The notes below the pieces were generated by a model. It did not search any database. It was not told the DNA's origin and saw only the letters and a list, made by a program, of their open reading frames with translations. Positions 46,505 through 56,425 of a stretch of 64,000 nt of DNA are shown piece after piece. Source of the stretch: Sedimenticola sp. (GTDB lineage Bacteria > Pseudomonadota > Gammaproteobacteria > Chromatiales > Chromatiaceae). Within the stretch, counting starts at the first letter, position 1, and every line of letters begins with the position of its first letter. The translations under genes and the position numbers were made by a program. Location of the stretch: positions 38,474-102,473 of the forward strand of contig JALXAM010000068.1 in NCBI GenBank assembly GCA_026992075.1, in the 5' to 3' direction.

Positions 46505-47509
46505 ATGGATTTTTCGACACTTTTCACTCCCCCGGTCATGGGCATCACTGCCCTTCTCACCTTGTTGGGCCTCATCATCGGTTACCTCGTCGGCAAGTCG
46601 GGTGAGGCCAGGCGCAAGGAAGAGGCCCTGTCGCAGGCGGCGGACAAGGCGCAACAGATTCTGGAAAAGCAGCGGCGCGAGCTGGAATTGCGTATCGAAA
46701 CGGCCGAGAAGGCCTATGCCGCGGACATCGAGAAGCTGCGTGCGGACCAACAGGAGCAGCTGGAACAGCTCAGCCGGGCACAGCAGGCGCTGGTGGATTC
46801 CCTCAAGGAGACCCATGCCGAGGAGATGCAGCGCCTGGAGAACGATCATGCCCAGCTCATCGAAAAGCTCAACCAGGACAACAATGCCAGCCTGAAAGCG
46901 TTGCAGGAGGCGCACGAGGCCCAGCTGCGGGAGATGGACGAGCGGGCGAGACGGCTCATCGAAGAACTGGACAAGCGGCGCAAGGCGGAGCTGCTGCAGC
47001 TCAAAGGAGAAAACAACCAGGCCATCGCTGAACTGAAAGAGGAGCACCGTCAGGCCGAGGCCGCCCTGCGTGACCAGTTGCGCGAAGAGCGCAACGCCCA
47101 TCGGCGCGCGGTGGAGGAGTTGCGGGTGAAACTCTCGCAGCAGCTCAAGACCGTGCGCCAGGAACGGGACCGATTGGCCCAGCAGGCGCATGAGCTGCAG
47201 CGGCGTCTGCAGGAAATGGAGGAGGAGATCCGTGAAGCACGCCTGCGCAACCGGTTCTCGCTTTCCCGCTCCGGGGAGAAGCTGATCAAGGTGGTACGTA
47301 GCGTACAGGAGCTGGCCACCGAGCTTGACGAGACCTCGCGGGCCGTCACCGACGGGGAGTATTCCTTTTTCGCCGAGATCAAGGACCAGCGTGACCGGGA
47401 GACCGTGCTGAGCCTGGCAGCAGGCGCTGGCACTCTGGATGTAGTGGAAGAACAGGAAAGCGCCCAGGGTGAAGAGCAGGAGAAGGAGGCGGGTCCGGAT
47501 CATGGATGA
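46505..47509 (+). CDS. Membrane-anchored long coiled-coil protein
   Basis: 334 residues: one N-terminal membrane helix (MGITALLTLLGLIIGYLVG), then an almost unbroken coiled coil of about 225 residues (roughly 35-260) with heptad-like Leu/Glu/Arg/Gln, and a C-terminal part (SFFAEIKDQRDRETVLSLAAG) with an acidic tail. The layout recalls YhcB or RmuC-type proteins, but I see no nuclease motif and do not assign a family. It overlaps the DUF2782 gene by 8 bp. Probably faces the cytoplasm. Confidence 0.7.
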   Translation: MDFSTLFTPPVMGITALLTLLGLIIGYLVGKSGEARRKEEALSQAADKAQQILEKQRRELELRIETAEKAYAADIEKLRADQQEQLEQLSRAQQALVDSLKETHAEEMQRLENDHAQLIEKLNQDNNASLKALQEAHEAQLREMDERARRLIEELDKRRKAELLQLKGENNQAIAELKEEHRQAEAALRDQLREERNAHRRAVEELRVKLSQQLKTVRQERDRLAQQAHELQRRLQEMEEEIREARLRNRFSLSRSGEKLIKVVRSVQELATELDETSRAVTDGEYSFFAEIKDQRDRETVLSLAAGAGTLDVVEEQESAQGEEQEKEAGPDHG

Positions 47510-47912
47510 AATCGCGGTGTCGCCGCGGGCTAAGGGTTCCATGATCCAGGGTTGGTTTCGCCGGGCACTGTGCCAGAGATCCCGTAGTGGTGGATGCGGA
47601 GGCAGGCGTGCAGACGTATTGGCGGCCGTGCTCGTTATGGTGACGGTCAGCCAACAGGTGCTTGGGGAGCTGGACCTCAGCTACCGTGTCGATGAGCTCG
47701 ACATCGAGCCGGCGGTGCAGGTGAAGCAGTATCCCAATCGCACGGTGGAGGAGTACCGGATCAATGGCAACCTCTACATGATCAGGATAAAGCCGAAATT
47801 CGGGGCCCCTTATTACCTGGTGGATGATTCCGGAACCGGAGAGCTGGAATTCCGGCGCGACGACCCCAGCCGGCCGATGGTCGTTCCCCGCTGGACCCTG
47901 AAAACCTGGTGA
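47502..47912 (+). CDS. DUF2782 family protein
   Basis: 136 residues from the ATG at 47502. The C-terminal domain NRTVEEYRINGNLYMIRIKPKFGAPYYLVDDSGTGEL ending VPRWTLKTW is the DUF2782 signature, known mainly in gammaproteobacteria and often near polA. A hydrophobic segment (VLAAVLVMVTVSQQVLG) before it is a likely signal peptide, so a later start near the TTG of VLAAVLV is possible. Small periplasmic protein of unknown function. Confidence 0.75.
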   Translation: MDEIAVSPRAKGSMIQGWFRRALCQRSRSGGCGGRRADVLAAVLVMVTVSQQVLGELDLSYRVDELDIEPAVQVKQYPNRTVEEYRINGNLYMIRIKPKFGAPYYLVDDSGTGELEFRRDDPSRPMVVPRWTLKTW

Positions 47913-47922
47913 TCGGAGGAGG

Positions 47923-48936
47923 ATGAACATGACAAGACTGACCGCGCTCTTCCTGCTGCTCTTTGCAAGCGTTCTGCAGGCCGCCACCATCGACGAGGTG
48001 AGGTCGCGTGGAACCTTGCGCTGTGGGGTCAACACGGGCCACCTGCCCGGATTCGCATTGAAGGATGAGCAGGGCGGGTGGAGCGGCTTCGATGTGGACA
48101 TGTGCCGGGCGGTAGCCGCCGCCGTGCTGGAGGACGCCAGCAAGGTGACCTTCGTGCCACTCACAACCGCCGAGCGCATTCCCGCGTTGGCATCCGGCAA
48201 GGTGGACCTGCTGGCGCGCAACACCTCCTGGACCCTCTCCCGTGATCTCGACATGGGCATCAGTTTTGCCGCCATCGTCTACTACGACGGCCAGAGCTTC
48301 ATGGTGCGCAAGAAGTCGGGAGTGCGTAGCGCCCTGGAGCTGGATGGCGCCACCATCTGCGTGCAGAAGGACTCCACCAGCCTGGTGAACGTGAAGGCCT
48401 ATTTCCATGTCAACCGGATAAAATACTCTCTGGTGGAGACCGGGACGCCAGAGGAGACCCTGAAACAGTTCCTGGCCGGGAAGTGCGATGTCATGACCAG
48501 TGACCATTCGCAGTTGCATGCCTTGCGCGTCACCGCACCCGATCCGGAGCAGTACCGCGTGTTGCCCGAAGTGATCTCCCAGGAGCCGCTGGCGCTGGCG
48601 GTACGGGAAGGGGACGACCGCTGGCGCAAGGCGGTGCAGTGGGTGGTCTTCATGATGGTCAACGCTGAGTATCTGGGAGTGAACCAGCAGAACATCGAAC
48701 GGGTGAAAGAGAACGCCAGCAAGCCGGAAACCCTGAAGCTGCTGGGCTTGCACCGGGATTTCGGCAAGGGTGTGGGCTTCGCACCCGGCTGGGGCGCCCG
48801 TATCGTGGAACAGGTGGGCAACTATGGCGAGGTGTTCGACCGGAACCTGGGCGAAGGTTCTGCGTTGCACATGGGGCGTGGCCTCAATGCTCCCTGGAAC
48901 GAGGGCGGACTGCTCTATGCACCTCCGGTGCGCTGA
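47923..48936 (+). CDS. Amino-acid ABC transporter substrate-binding protein (AapJ/BztA-like)
   Basis: 337 residues: signal peptide (LTALFLLLFASVLQA), then the family-3 binding-protein fold. Typical pieces of the general L-amino-acid binders are TLRCGVNTGHLPGFALKDEQGGWSGFDVDMCRAVAAAVL, VDLLARNTSWTLSRD and IEDVKAYFHVNRI-like NVKAYFHVNRIKYSLVE. No permease or ATPase genes are adjacent, so it is an orphan here. It converges on the disulfide/thioredoxin reductase gene with a 6-bp gap. Confidence 0.87.
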   Translation: MNMTRLTALFLLLFASVLQAATIDEVRSRGTLRCGVNTGHLPGFALKDEQGGWSGFDVDMCRAVAAAVLEDASKVTFVPLTTAERIPALASGKVDLLARNTSWTLSRDLDMGISFAAIVYYDGQSFMVRKKSGVRSALELDGATICVQKDSTSLVNVKAYFHVNRIKYSLVETGTPEETLKQFLAGKCDVMTSDHSQLHALRVTAPDPEQYRVLPEVISQEPLALAVREGDDRWRKAVQWVVFMMVNAEYLGVNQQNIERVKENASKPETLKLLGLHRDFGKGVGFAPGWGARIVEQVGNYGEVFDRNLGEGSALHMGRGLNAPWNEGGLLYAPPVR

Positions 48937-48942
48937 CCGCTT

Positions 48943-50607
48943 TCAGTCCCCTTTCTGCTGCAGATAACGTTCGGCGGCCAGTGCCGCCAGGGCGCCCATC
49001 CCCGCGGCGATGACGATCTGCTTGTCCGGCACGTCGGTGACGTCGCCTGCGGCGAAAAAACCGGGCACCTGGGTGCTGCCGTCCCGGTTCGTGGGGATCT
49101 GCCCCCGGTCGTCCAGTTGCACCAGCTCCGCCACCGGACCGCTGTTGGGGGTAAGTCCGATCTCCAGGAATACTCCTTCCACTGCCAGGTCCTGGCGTTC
49201 AGTGCCATCTGCCGATTCCAGGCGGATGCCGGTGAGTGCCTCGTCACCGAGAAAGGCACGCACGTGGGTTGAGGGATGCAGCTTCACCTTCTCGCTGGTC
49301 ATCACCTCTTTCTGCAACACCGGATCGGCCTGGAAATCGGGCAGGATGTTGATGATGTGGATCTCCCTGGCCCAGGGCAGAAGATCACGGGCCGCGGTGA
49401 AGGCGGAATTGCCGCCCCCCACCACCGCCACCCGCTTGTCGGAGTAGAGTGGCGCGTCGCAAGTGGCGCAAAAGGCGATTCCCTGTCCCAGGAAGCGGGC
49501 CTCCCCCGGCACCCCCAGGGTGCGGTACTGCTTGCCGGCACAATAGAGGATGGCGCGAGCCCGATAGCGCTGGCCATCCTTGGTGGTCACTTCGAAATCT
49601 CCCTGTTCGTTTTTGGCTATGCGCTGCACGGCAGTCCCCAGGCGTTCGGCAACGGGGAAGCGCTCGGCGTGATTTCGGAAAAGGGTAGCCAGTTCCTGGC
49701 CGCCGATGGCCGGGATGCCGGGCCAGTTCTCGATGGTTTCGGTGTTGATGATCTGGCCACCAGGACGCTCACCGATCACCGCCACGTCCAGTGCCTTGCG
49801 TGCCGCGTAGATGGTGGCGGTCATGGCTGCGGGACCGGCGCCGACGACGATCAGATCGTAGCGGTGCTCCGGGTCGATGGCATGGGCCTTGCATTCCCCA
49901 GTGAGTGTACGCATCTCTGCATCGATACGCTCCCAGACCTCGGGCTCCACCATCTTGATGATTTCGAGAATCGCCTGATGGGGAGGCAATGCGCCTTCAA
50001 AGGCTGGGCGGCCGTCGATGATGGTGCGGGGAACGCCGGTGACGCGATAGCGCTGCACCAGCTGGGGAAACTCCGCCGAGTCCACCATGTCGGCGCGAAT
50101 GTGTGGATTCACATAGGCCAGCTGGTGAGCCAGTCGGACCATCTTCGGACAATAGGGGCAGGTGAGGGTGACCATCACCTCCAGGTGCACCGGGCGCACG
50201 ATGAGGCGTGCCAGACGGATCATTTCCTCGGAGAGCCCGGGTTCGCCACGGCCCACCATTTCGATGGCCTCCACCAGCGAGCTGAACTCGTAGCCGCTGG
50301 TGATGCCATAGAAGCGAATGCCGAGCTCCCGACCCTGGTCGTCCAGCACCAGGGTGGCTGGGATCTTGTCCACCCCCAGTTCCCGCGCCCGGGGGGCGTC
50401 CTTCACCAGGTCGAGGGTTTCCAGGGAGACCTGGTCGCTGGCGTCGGCCACCGCCTGCAGCAATCGATGCTGGGTGCGGCAGTTGTCGCAGGCCGGGGAG
50501 GATTGCCCGAAAAAGAGCAGGCGGACCGGGTGGTCCAGGTGGCCAAGGCGCTGGCTCAGCTCCTTTCGCGTGGTCTCGTCGAGGATCTTCTCTGCAGTGT
50601 CTTCCAT
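48943..50607 (-). CDS. Protein disulfide oxidoreductase-thioredoxin reductase fusion (AhpF-like)
   Basis: 554 residues. Two N-terminal thioredoxin folds each carry a CxxC: CDNC at 40-43 and CPYC at 150-153. They are followed by a complete FAD/NAD(P)H reductase (VVGAGPAAMTATIYAARK near 254, catalytic CATC at 380-383, VVGGGNSA near 395, and FFAAGDVTD near the end). E. coli AhpF has the same order but only the second fold keeps CxxC; two active folds resemble archaeal-type protein disulfide oxidoreductase. Likely a cytoplasmic disulfide-reducing system. No ahpC is nearby. Confidence 0.85.
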   Translation of the reverse strand: MEDTAEKILDETTRKELSQRLGHLDHPVRLLFFGQSSPACDNCRTQHRLLQAVADASDQVSLETLDLVKDAPRARELGVDKIPATLVLDDQGRELGIRFYGITSGYEFSSLVEAIEMVGRGEPGLSEEMIRLARLIVRPVHLEVMVTLTCPYCPKMVRLAHQLAYVNPHIRADMVDSAEFPQLVQRYRVTGVPRTIIDGRPAFEGALPPHQAILEIIKMVEPEVWERIDAEMRTLTGECKAHAIDPEHRYDLIVVGAGPAAMTATIYAARKALDVAVIGERPGGQIINTETIENWPGIPAIGGQELATLFRNHAERFPVAERLGTAVQRIAKNEQGDFEVTTKDGQRYRARAILYCAGKQYRTLGVPGEARFLGQGIAFCATCDAPLYSDKRVAVVGGGNSAFTAARDLLPWAREIHIINILPDFQADPVLQKEVMTSEKVKLHPSTHVRAFLGDEALTGIRLESADGTERQDLAVEGVFLEIGLTPNSGPVAELVQLDDRGQIPTNRDGSTQVPGFFAAGDVTDVPDKQIVIAAGMGALAALAAERYLQQKGD

Positions 50608-50909
50608 CAGGCGCCCAGTTTCTCCAGCAGTTTCTCCAGATCCTGTGCCAGCACTTCCCAGATGGCCATGAGCCCCGCTTTTTCCACCGCCTCCTCCATG
50701 TCGGCCGGGTTCTCCATCTTGAACTGTTCGAGGCGAACCTGCAGCTCATCGCGTCGCTTCAGGATGTCGTCCAGGGTCTTCCGGTGTTGGTCCCGTTCCG
50801 GATGGTTCTCCAATCCCTTGCGTGCCCGCTCCAGGAGTTCATCCAGGTGGGCGAGCCGGGACTCGTAGAGCCGGATGTTCTGTTCCGCAAGCTGGTCGGT
50901 GCTGGTCAT
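50607..50909 (-). CDS. Small coiled-coil protein, operon partner of the disulfide reductase
   Basis: 100 residues, helical and charged throughout: RLYESRLAHLDELLERARKGL, DDILKRRDELQVRLEQFK, LAQDLEKLLEKLGA. No Cys and no recognised domain. The stop overlaps the next gene's ATG (TGATG), so the two are translationally coupled. It may be a partner or regulator of the reductase; this is inference from position only. Confidence 0.65.
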   Translation of the reverse strand: MTSTDQLAEQNIRLYESRLAHLDELLERARKGLENHPERDQHRKTLDDILKRRDELQVRLEQFKMENPADMEEAVEKAGLMAIWEVLAQDLEKLLEKLGA

Positions 50910-50941
50910 CTGGTTTTTCCTCTTCGACTGGATGATGATGC

Positions 50942-51505
50942 TTAGAAGGGATTGATGCTCATTTCCCGGGTGAAATCGAGATACCCCACATTGACGCCCT
51001 GGCGCCAGCCGGCACCGAAGCGGATGGGAGCGATCACCGTCTTGCCGGACTGCAGGTAATTCATGCCCACGCCGCCCACGAAGTAGAGACTGCCCTCCAC
51101 GCCGGGATAACGCTGGAAGAGTGCATCCACTGCTGGAAGGTTGTAGATGAGCATGAACACCTTGGAGGCGTTGCCGCCGGCATCGAACCCAATGGACGGG
51201 CCCTGCCAATAGACGGTGCGGGTGTAACCGCCGCGAGTCTTCAACACCCCCTTGCCGTAACGCACTCCTATCGTCAGCGCAGCAGAAAACTCGTTGCCGG
51301 CAATGTAGGCATTGGGTTCGCCATTGTCCCTGAAGGCCTTTTCCACCACCTTGGCGAGCCCTTTGGCGCCCTCTCCAAAGAAGTTTTCCACCTCGGCCAG
51401 GATTTCGTTTTCCGAATAGGTGGCCGGAGCAGGTTTGTCGTCGGCAGCTGCCAGGAGCGGGAGCTGGAGAAACAGGCTCAACAACAAAAGTCTTGACAGT
51501 TTCAT
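50942..51505 (-). CDS. DUF1134 family exported protein (EipA-like)
   Basis: 187 residues: signal peptide (MKLSRLLLLSLFLQLPLLAAA), then the DUF1134 domain (YSENEILAEVENFFGEGAKGLAKVVEKAF, GVLKTRGGYTRTVYWQGPSIGFDAGGNASKVFMLIYNL, FVGGVGMNYLQSGKTVIAPIRFGAGWRQG). Brucella EipA of this family affects envelope integrity. Start MKLSRLLLLS is chosen over the longer frame. 32 bp upstream of the coiled-coil gene, same strand. Confidence 0.85.
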   Translation of the reverse strand: MKLSRLLLLSLFLQLPLLAAADDKPAPATYSENEILAEVENFFGEGAKGLAKVVEKAFRDNGEPNAYIAGNEFSAALTIGVRYGKGVLKTRGGYTRTVYWQGPSIGFDAGGNASKVFMLIYNLPAVDALFQRYPGVEGSLYFVGGVGMNYLQSGKTVIAPIRFGAGWRQGVNVGYLDFTREMSINPF

Positions 51506-51647
51506 GGTTCGATGAACTCGCGGAAAGTGAACTCTGGGGAAATAATGCCACAACGGCTTACTGGTTGCGTGGGGTGCGGGGGTTTACGCGCCTCCGCCCA
51601 AAGGGGCTAGGTGGTAGACTCCTCACACTTACGCGATGGAGAAGGGA

Positions 51648-52672
51648 ATGATGATGCAACTGGGGATGATCGGTCTGGGCCGCATGGGGGCCAACATGGT
51701 GCGCCGCCTCATGCGTGCGGGAATCGAGTGCGTGGTGTTCGACCGCGACCGGGAGGCGGTTCAGGCGCTGGCGGAGGAGGGCGCCGTGCCGGCCGCCAGT
51801 CTGGGTGAATTGGTGGAAAAAATGACCCCACCGCGTCACCTCTGGATGATGATTCCGGCCGGATTCGTGGACGGGCTCATAGAGGAACTGGTGCCTCTGG
51901 TACAACCGGGAGACACCCTCATCGATGGCGGCAACTCCTATTACAAGGATGACATTCAGCGGGCCCGGCGGCTGCGGGAAAAAGAGATCCATTACCTCGA
52001 CGTGGGCACCAGCGGTGGGGTCTGGGGACTGGAGCGGGGCTATTGCCTGATGGTGGGCGGTGACCAGGCTCCGGTGGGGCGGTTGGCGCCGGTGTTTTCT
52101 GCGCTGGCGCCGGGCGTGGAGGCGGCGCCACGTACCGCAGGGCGGACTGGAGCAGCCAGCACCGCGGAACAGGGCTGGCTCCACTGCGGGCCGGCGGGTG
52201 CCGGGCATTTCGTGAAGATGGTGCACAACGGCATCGAGTACGCGCTCATGGCGGCCTATGCGGAGGGCTTCAATCTGCTGCGCCACGCCAACGTGGGCAA
52301 GGCGGAGCAGCAGCATGACGCCGAGACTGCGCCGTTGGCCGACCCCGGGGCCTTCCAGTATGACCTGGACCTGCCGGAGATCGCCGAATTGTGGCGGCGT
52401 GGCAGTGTCATCGGCTCCTGGTTGCTGGACCTCACCGCCCATGCGTTGAGCAAGAGCCCGGAATTGTCCGACTTCTCCGGTCGGGTTTCCGACTCGGGAG
52501 AGGGGCGCTGGACCGCCATTGCCGCCATCGAGTCCGGAGTTCCGGCGCAGGTGCTCAGCGCGGCGCTGTTCGATCGCTTCTCCTCCCGGGGGAATGGGGA
52601 GTTCGCCAACAAGATCCTTTCTGCCATGCGTTACGAGTTCGGCGGGCACCATGAAAAAGAGGATGCACCGTC

Positions 52673-52676
<4 letters not shown>
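51648..52676 (+). CDS. gnd: 6-phosphogluconate dehydrogenase, decarboxylating (short, NAD+-type)
   Basis: Oxidative pentose phosphate pathway enzyme producing ribulose 5-phosphate. 342 residues with GMIGLGRMGANMVRRL (Rossmann), LIDGGNSYYKDD, YLDVGTSGGVWGLERGYCLMVGG and CGPAGAGHFVKMVHNGIEYALM. The short length (against about 470 in E. coli Gnd) matches the YqeC/GndA-like class usually linked to NAD+. Three ATGs lie at 51648-51656 after GGAGAAGGGA, so the start is uncertain by two codons. Coupled to zwf. Confidence 0.92.
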
Positions 52677-54226
<1,550 letters not shown>

Positions 54227-54312
54227 GACCGGGGCCCGCTGCAAGATGCCTGGTATGGGCTATCCTTGGGGGCAGGGGAGCACAGTGGACCCCTCCATCC
54301 AGAGGGAAGGGC

Positions 54313-54861
54313 GTGATACCGCCGACAAACAATTCATCCAGGGCAGACTGGGACAGCGGGGTGGCCCTCTGCCGGGTGGTGTTGCTGGAGGAGAAGGCGA
54401 TTCCACTGCTTTCCCTGGCCGGGAGGGTTCGTGCCCATCCCGCCTTGCGACTGCTGGCGTGTATGGCCTGGGATGAGGAACTCAAGCCCACCCTGAACCA
54501 GCTTCCCCTACCGGACATTCTCCTGGTGAATCTGGGGTCATGCCGGGATGGAGTGAAAAAATTGCTGATCTTGTCAGGGACGACTCAGGGGTTATGGGCC
54601 GCAGAGGAGGAACAGGAGGATCCGCAGCTCCGGCGGCTGTTTTATCCTACCCGGGCAGAGCGGGCATCCGAAAAGGACGGGAAGATCTACATCTACCAAC
54701 GGGTCAAGGACAAGGATGTCCTGAGAGCCATGGACGACCAGTTCCACCGAATCGATGCCATGATGTTCACCAGCGTCGTGCAGACCGATCACCGGGGGGC
54801 TCCCATGGTGGATCCGGATACCGGTGAAGAGGTGGTGGAGGAGGATGACTGCGACGATTGA
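54313..54861 (+). CDS. Hypothetical protein with acidic C-terminus
   Basis: 182 residues from a GTG at 54313 placed after AGGGAAGGG. No signal peptide or membrane helix. Features: GVALCRVVLLEEKAIPLLSLAGRVRAHPALRLLACMAW, DILLVNLGSCRDGVKKLLILSG, and a C-terminal half ending in VDPDTGEEVVEEDDCDD. I do not recognise the family. It lies 86 bp after zwf on the same strand and before a strong terminator, so it may belong to the gnd-zwf transcript. Confidence 0.65.
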   Translation: MIPPTNNSSRADWDSGVALCRVVLLEEKAIPLLSLAGRVRAHPALRLLACMAWDEELKPTLNQLPLPDILLVNLGSCRDGVKKLLILSGTTQGLWAAEEEQEDPQLRRLFYPTRAERASEKDGKIYIYQRVKDKDVLRAMDDQFHRIDAMMFTSVVQTDHRGAPMVDPDTGEEVVEEDDCDD

Positions 54862-54980
54862 ATGGTTCCTTGCCTTGCGAGAAAACCGCTGTCACTGACT
54901 TGAGCTGGCAAGGTGAAAGGGTGGGCTCCGAACGATCTGTACCCGGGCAACGCCGCCACGATGACGATCTCTCAGGGAAT

Positions 54981-55012
54981 CCGGCATCCTTTCGATGCCG
55001 GCTTTCTTTTTT
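54981..55012 (+). terminator. Rho-independent terminator
   Basis: CCGGCATC (54981-54988), five-base loop, GATGCCGG (54994-55001), then CTTTCTTTTTT. It closes the gnd-zwf-hypothetical unit. Confidence 0.85.
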
Positions 55013-55040
55013 GGTGCCGATAGAAAGCCTGGTAAGCGGT

Positions 55041-55056
55041 ACCATGTCGACATGGT
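55041..55056 (+). promoter_or_regulatory. Perfect 16-bp palindrome, possible operator
   Basis: ACCATGTC-GACATGGT, a perfect palindrome between the terminator and the structured leader of the permease gene. It could be a regulator site for the permease promoter, which I could not locate with confidence. Confidence 0.35.
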
Positions 55057-55101
55057 GGATTTGGCGGCATCCGGGAAAATCGCTTGGGCAGGGAGACAAC
55101 G

Positions 55102-55194
55102 GTGCCCGTTTCCCCGTTTGCTACCGGACAGGGGGCACGTTCAATCCTGGTGGTACCTCCTGTCTGCAGCGGTAACGAGTGGGCTACCAAACGG
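55102..55194 (+). ncRNA. Structured 5' leader RNA of the permease gene (candidate riboswitch)
   Basis: Three complementary blocks can pair: GTGCCC (55102-55107) with GGGCAC (55133-55138); CCGTTTG (55114-55120) with CAAACGG (55188-55194); and GACAGG (55127-55132) with CCTGTC (55159-55164). The second helix encloses the third, and the first crosses both, giving a pseudoknot or a pair of alternative folds. The outer helix ends 15 bases before the ATG, beside the Shine-Dalgarno sequence GAAAGG. Purine-rich unpaired runs such as GCGGTAACGAG lie inside. I cannot assign an Rfam family; the cation-transporter leader motifs nhaA-I and DUF1646 are the first to test. Confidence 0.5.
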
Positions 55195-55209
55195 CGGCGG
55201 ACCGAAAGG

Positions 55210-56292
55210 ATGAAACAAGTCGCCGATTCCCACCGCCCCGGTTCGGTGTTGCTGGACTATCTTGCCCGGGAGTGGCTACTGGCGAGCGCTGTCGCCGGCG
55301 TCTTGGCCACTTCTCTATATCTCCGTGCGCTTCCCCGAATGACGCCGGGAGACCTGGAGGTGCTCTGGATCCTGGCTGTGCTCTTCGTGGTGGTTCGGGG
55401 GTTGGAGCTCAGCGGATTCAGCGCCAGGGTCGCCTTTTGGGTCGAGCGTGGGGCGCGAGTGCCGCTCAAGCTGGTGTTGGGCACTTTTTTCCTCTCCATG
55501 GTGGTCACCAACGATGTGGCCCTTATGACCATGGTTCCGCTGACCCTGTTGTTGCGCACCCGGCGGAAGGGCTTTTTGGTGATCCTGGAGGCGCTGGCCG
55601 CCAACGCCGGCTCGGCGCTCACCCCCTTCGGCAACCCCCAGAACCTCTACATCTATTGGCACTATGGAGTGGCACCCCTGGCGTTCATGGCGGAGATCGC
55701 TCCATTGTCGCTGCTCTTTCTCGTGCTACTGTCGCTGGCGGCCTGGCGGATTCCGGCGGACGAGGTGCCGGAACAGTTGATACAGACTCCGCAGGTGTCG
55801 GCTGGTGCCTGGATACACGGGGTGCTGCTGTCGCTGGTGATTCTGTGCATCCTGGGGCTGTTACCCCTGGTCTGGACCCTGGCGGTGATTGGATATGCGC
55901 TGCTTTGGGACCGGGGCAGCCTGAAGATCGATTTCGGGTTGCTGGCGACCTTTGCCGCCTTCTTTCTCTTCACCGACAATCTCGGGCTGATATTGCGCAG
56001 TCATCTCCATCATCCCGATCACGTCTTTCTCTTCACCGCCCTGGGCAGCCAGCTGATCAGCAACGTGCCAGCGACTCTTCTGGTCTCCAGCTACACTGAC
56101 CATTGGCAGCCACTGTTGTGGGGAGCCAGCGTGGGCGGTTTCGGCAGTCTGGTCGGTTCCATGGCCAACCTCATCGCCTACCGGCTCTATCTGGCGCAGG
56201 CCCCGGAGGAAGCACGTGGGTTCACCACCGATTTTCTCGCCTGGGGTTTCGTTGCCTTCCTGATCGGGATGGGGCTCCATTACCTGCTTTGA
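55210..56292 (+). CDS. Permease of the ion-transporter (ArsB/NhaD/SLC13) superfamily
   Basis: 360 residues with about ten membrane helices. The motif FFLSMVVTNDVALMTMVPLTLLL and the repeated partner LGSQLISNVPATLLVSSY are the paired hairpin regions of the ion-transporter superfamily, and NAGSALTPFGNPQNLYIYWHYG is typical of ArsB/NhaD/SLC13 proteins. The substrate cannot be read from sequence: Na+/H+ antiport, arsenite or anion transport are all possible. Start MKQVADSHRPG is the ATG nearest the structured leader; the longer frame runs through that RNA. Confidence 0.8.
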   Translation: MKQVADSHRPGSVLLDYLAREWLLASAVAGVLATSLYLRALPRMTPGDLEVLWILAVLFVVVRGLELSGFSARVAFWVERGARVPLKLVLGTFFLSMVVTNDVALMTMVPLTLLLRTRRKGFLVILEALAANAGSALTPFGNPQNLYIYWHYGVAPLAFMAEIAPLSLLFLVLLSLAAWRIPADEVPEQLIQTPQVSAGAWIHGVLLSLVILCILGLLPLVWTLAVIGYALLWDRGSLKIDFGLLATFAAFFLFTDNLGLILRSHLHHPDHVFLFTALGSQLISNVPATLLVSSYTDHWQPLLWGASVGGFGSLVGSMANLIAYRLYLAQAPEEARGFTTDFLAWGFVAFLIGMGLHYLL

Positions 56293-56425
56293 GCGGTATT
56301 TCTCTCCGCATACCGCGTTTGCGACAGCGGGCGTTCCAGTCGTCGTTTTTGTGGATTGGTCCAAGATGATCGCTCGTACCTGAGCTCGATCGCGTTCCCG
56401 ATTTCACGAGCGAGGCATCAATGAA

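Noticed and set aside
54858..55175. 105-residue plus-strand frame before the permease
   Set aside because: It spans the terminator, the palindrome and the structured leader; no Shine-Dalgarno sequence and no recognisable protein features.
56293..56425. Possible small gene between the permease and the TetR promoter
   Set aside because: Only short frames with no ribosome-binding site; I see no feature in this stretch.
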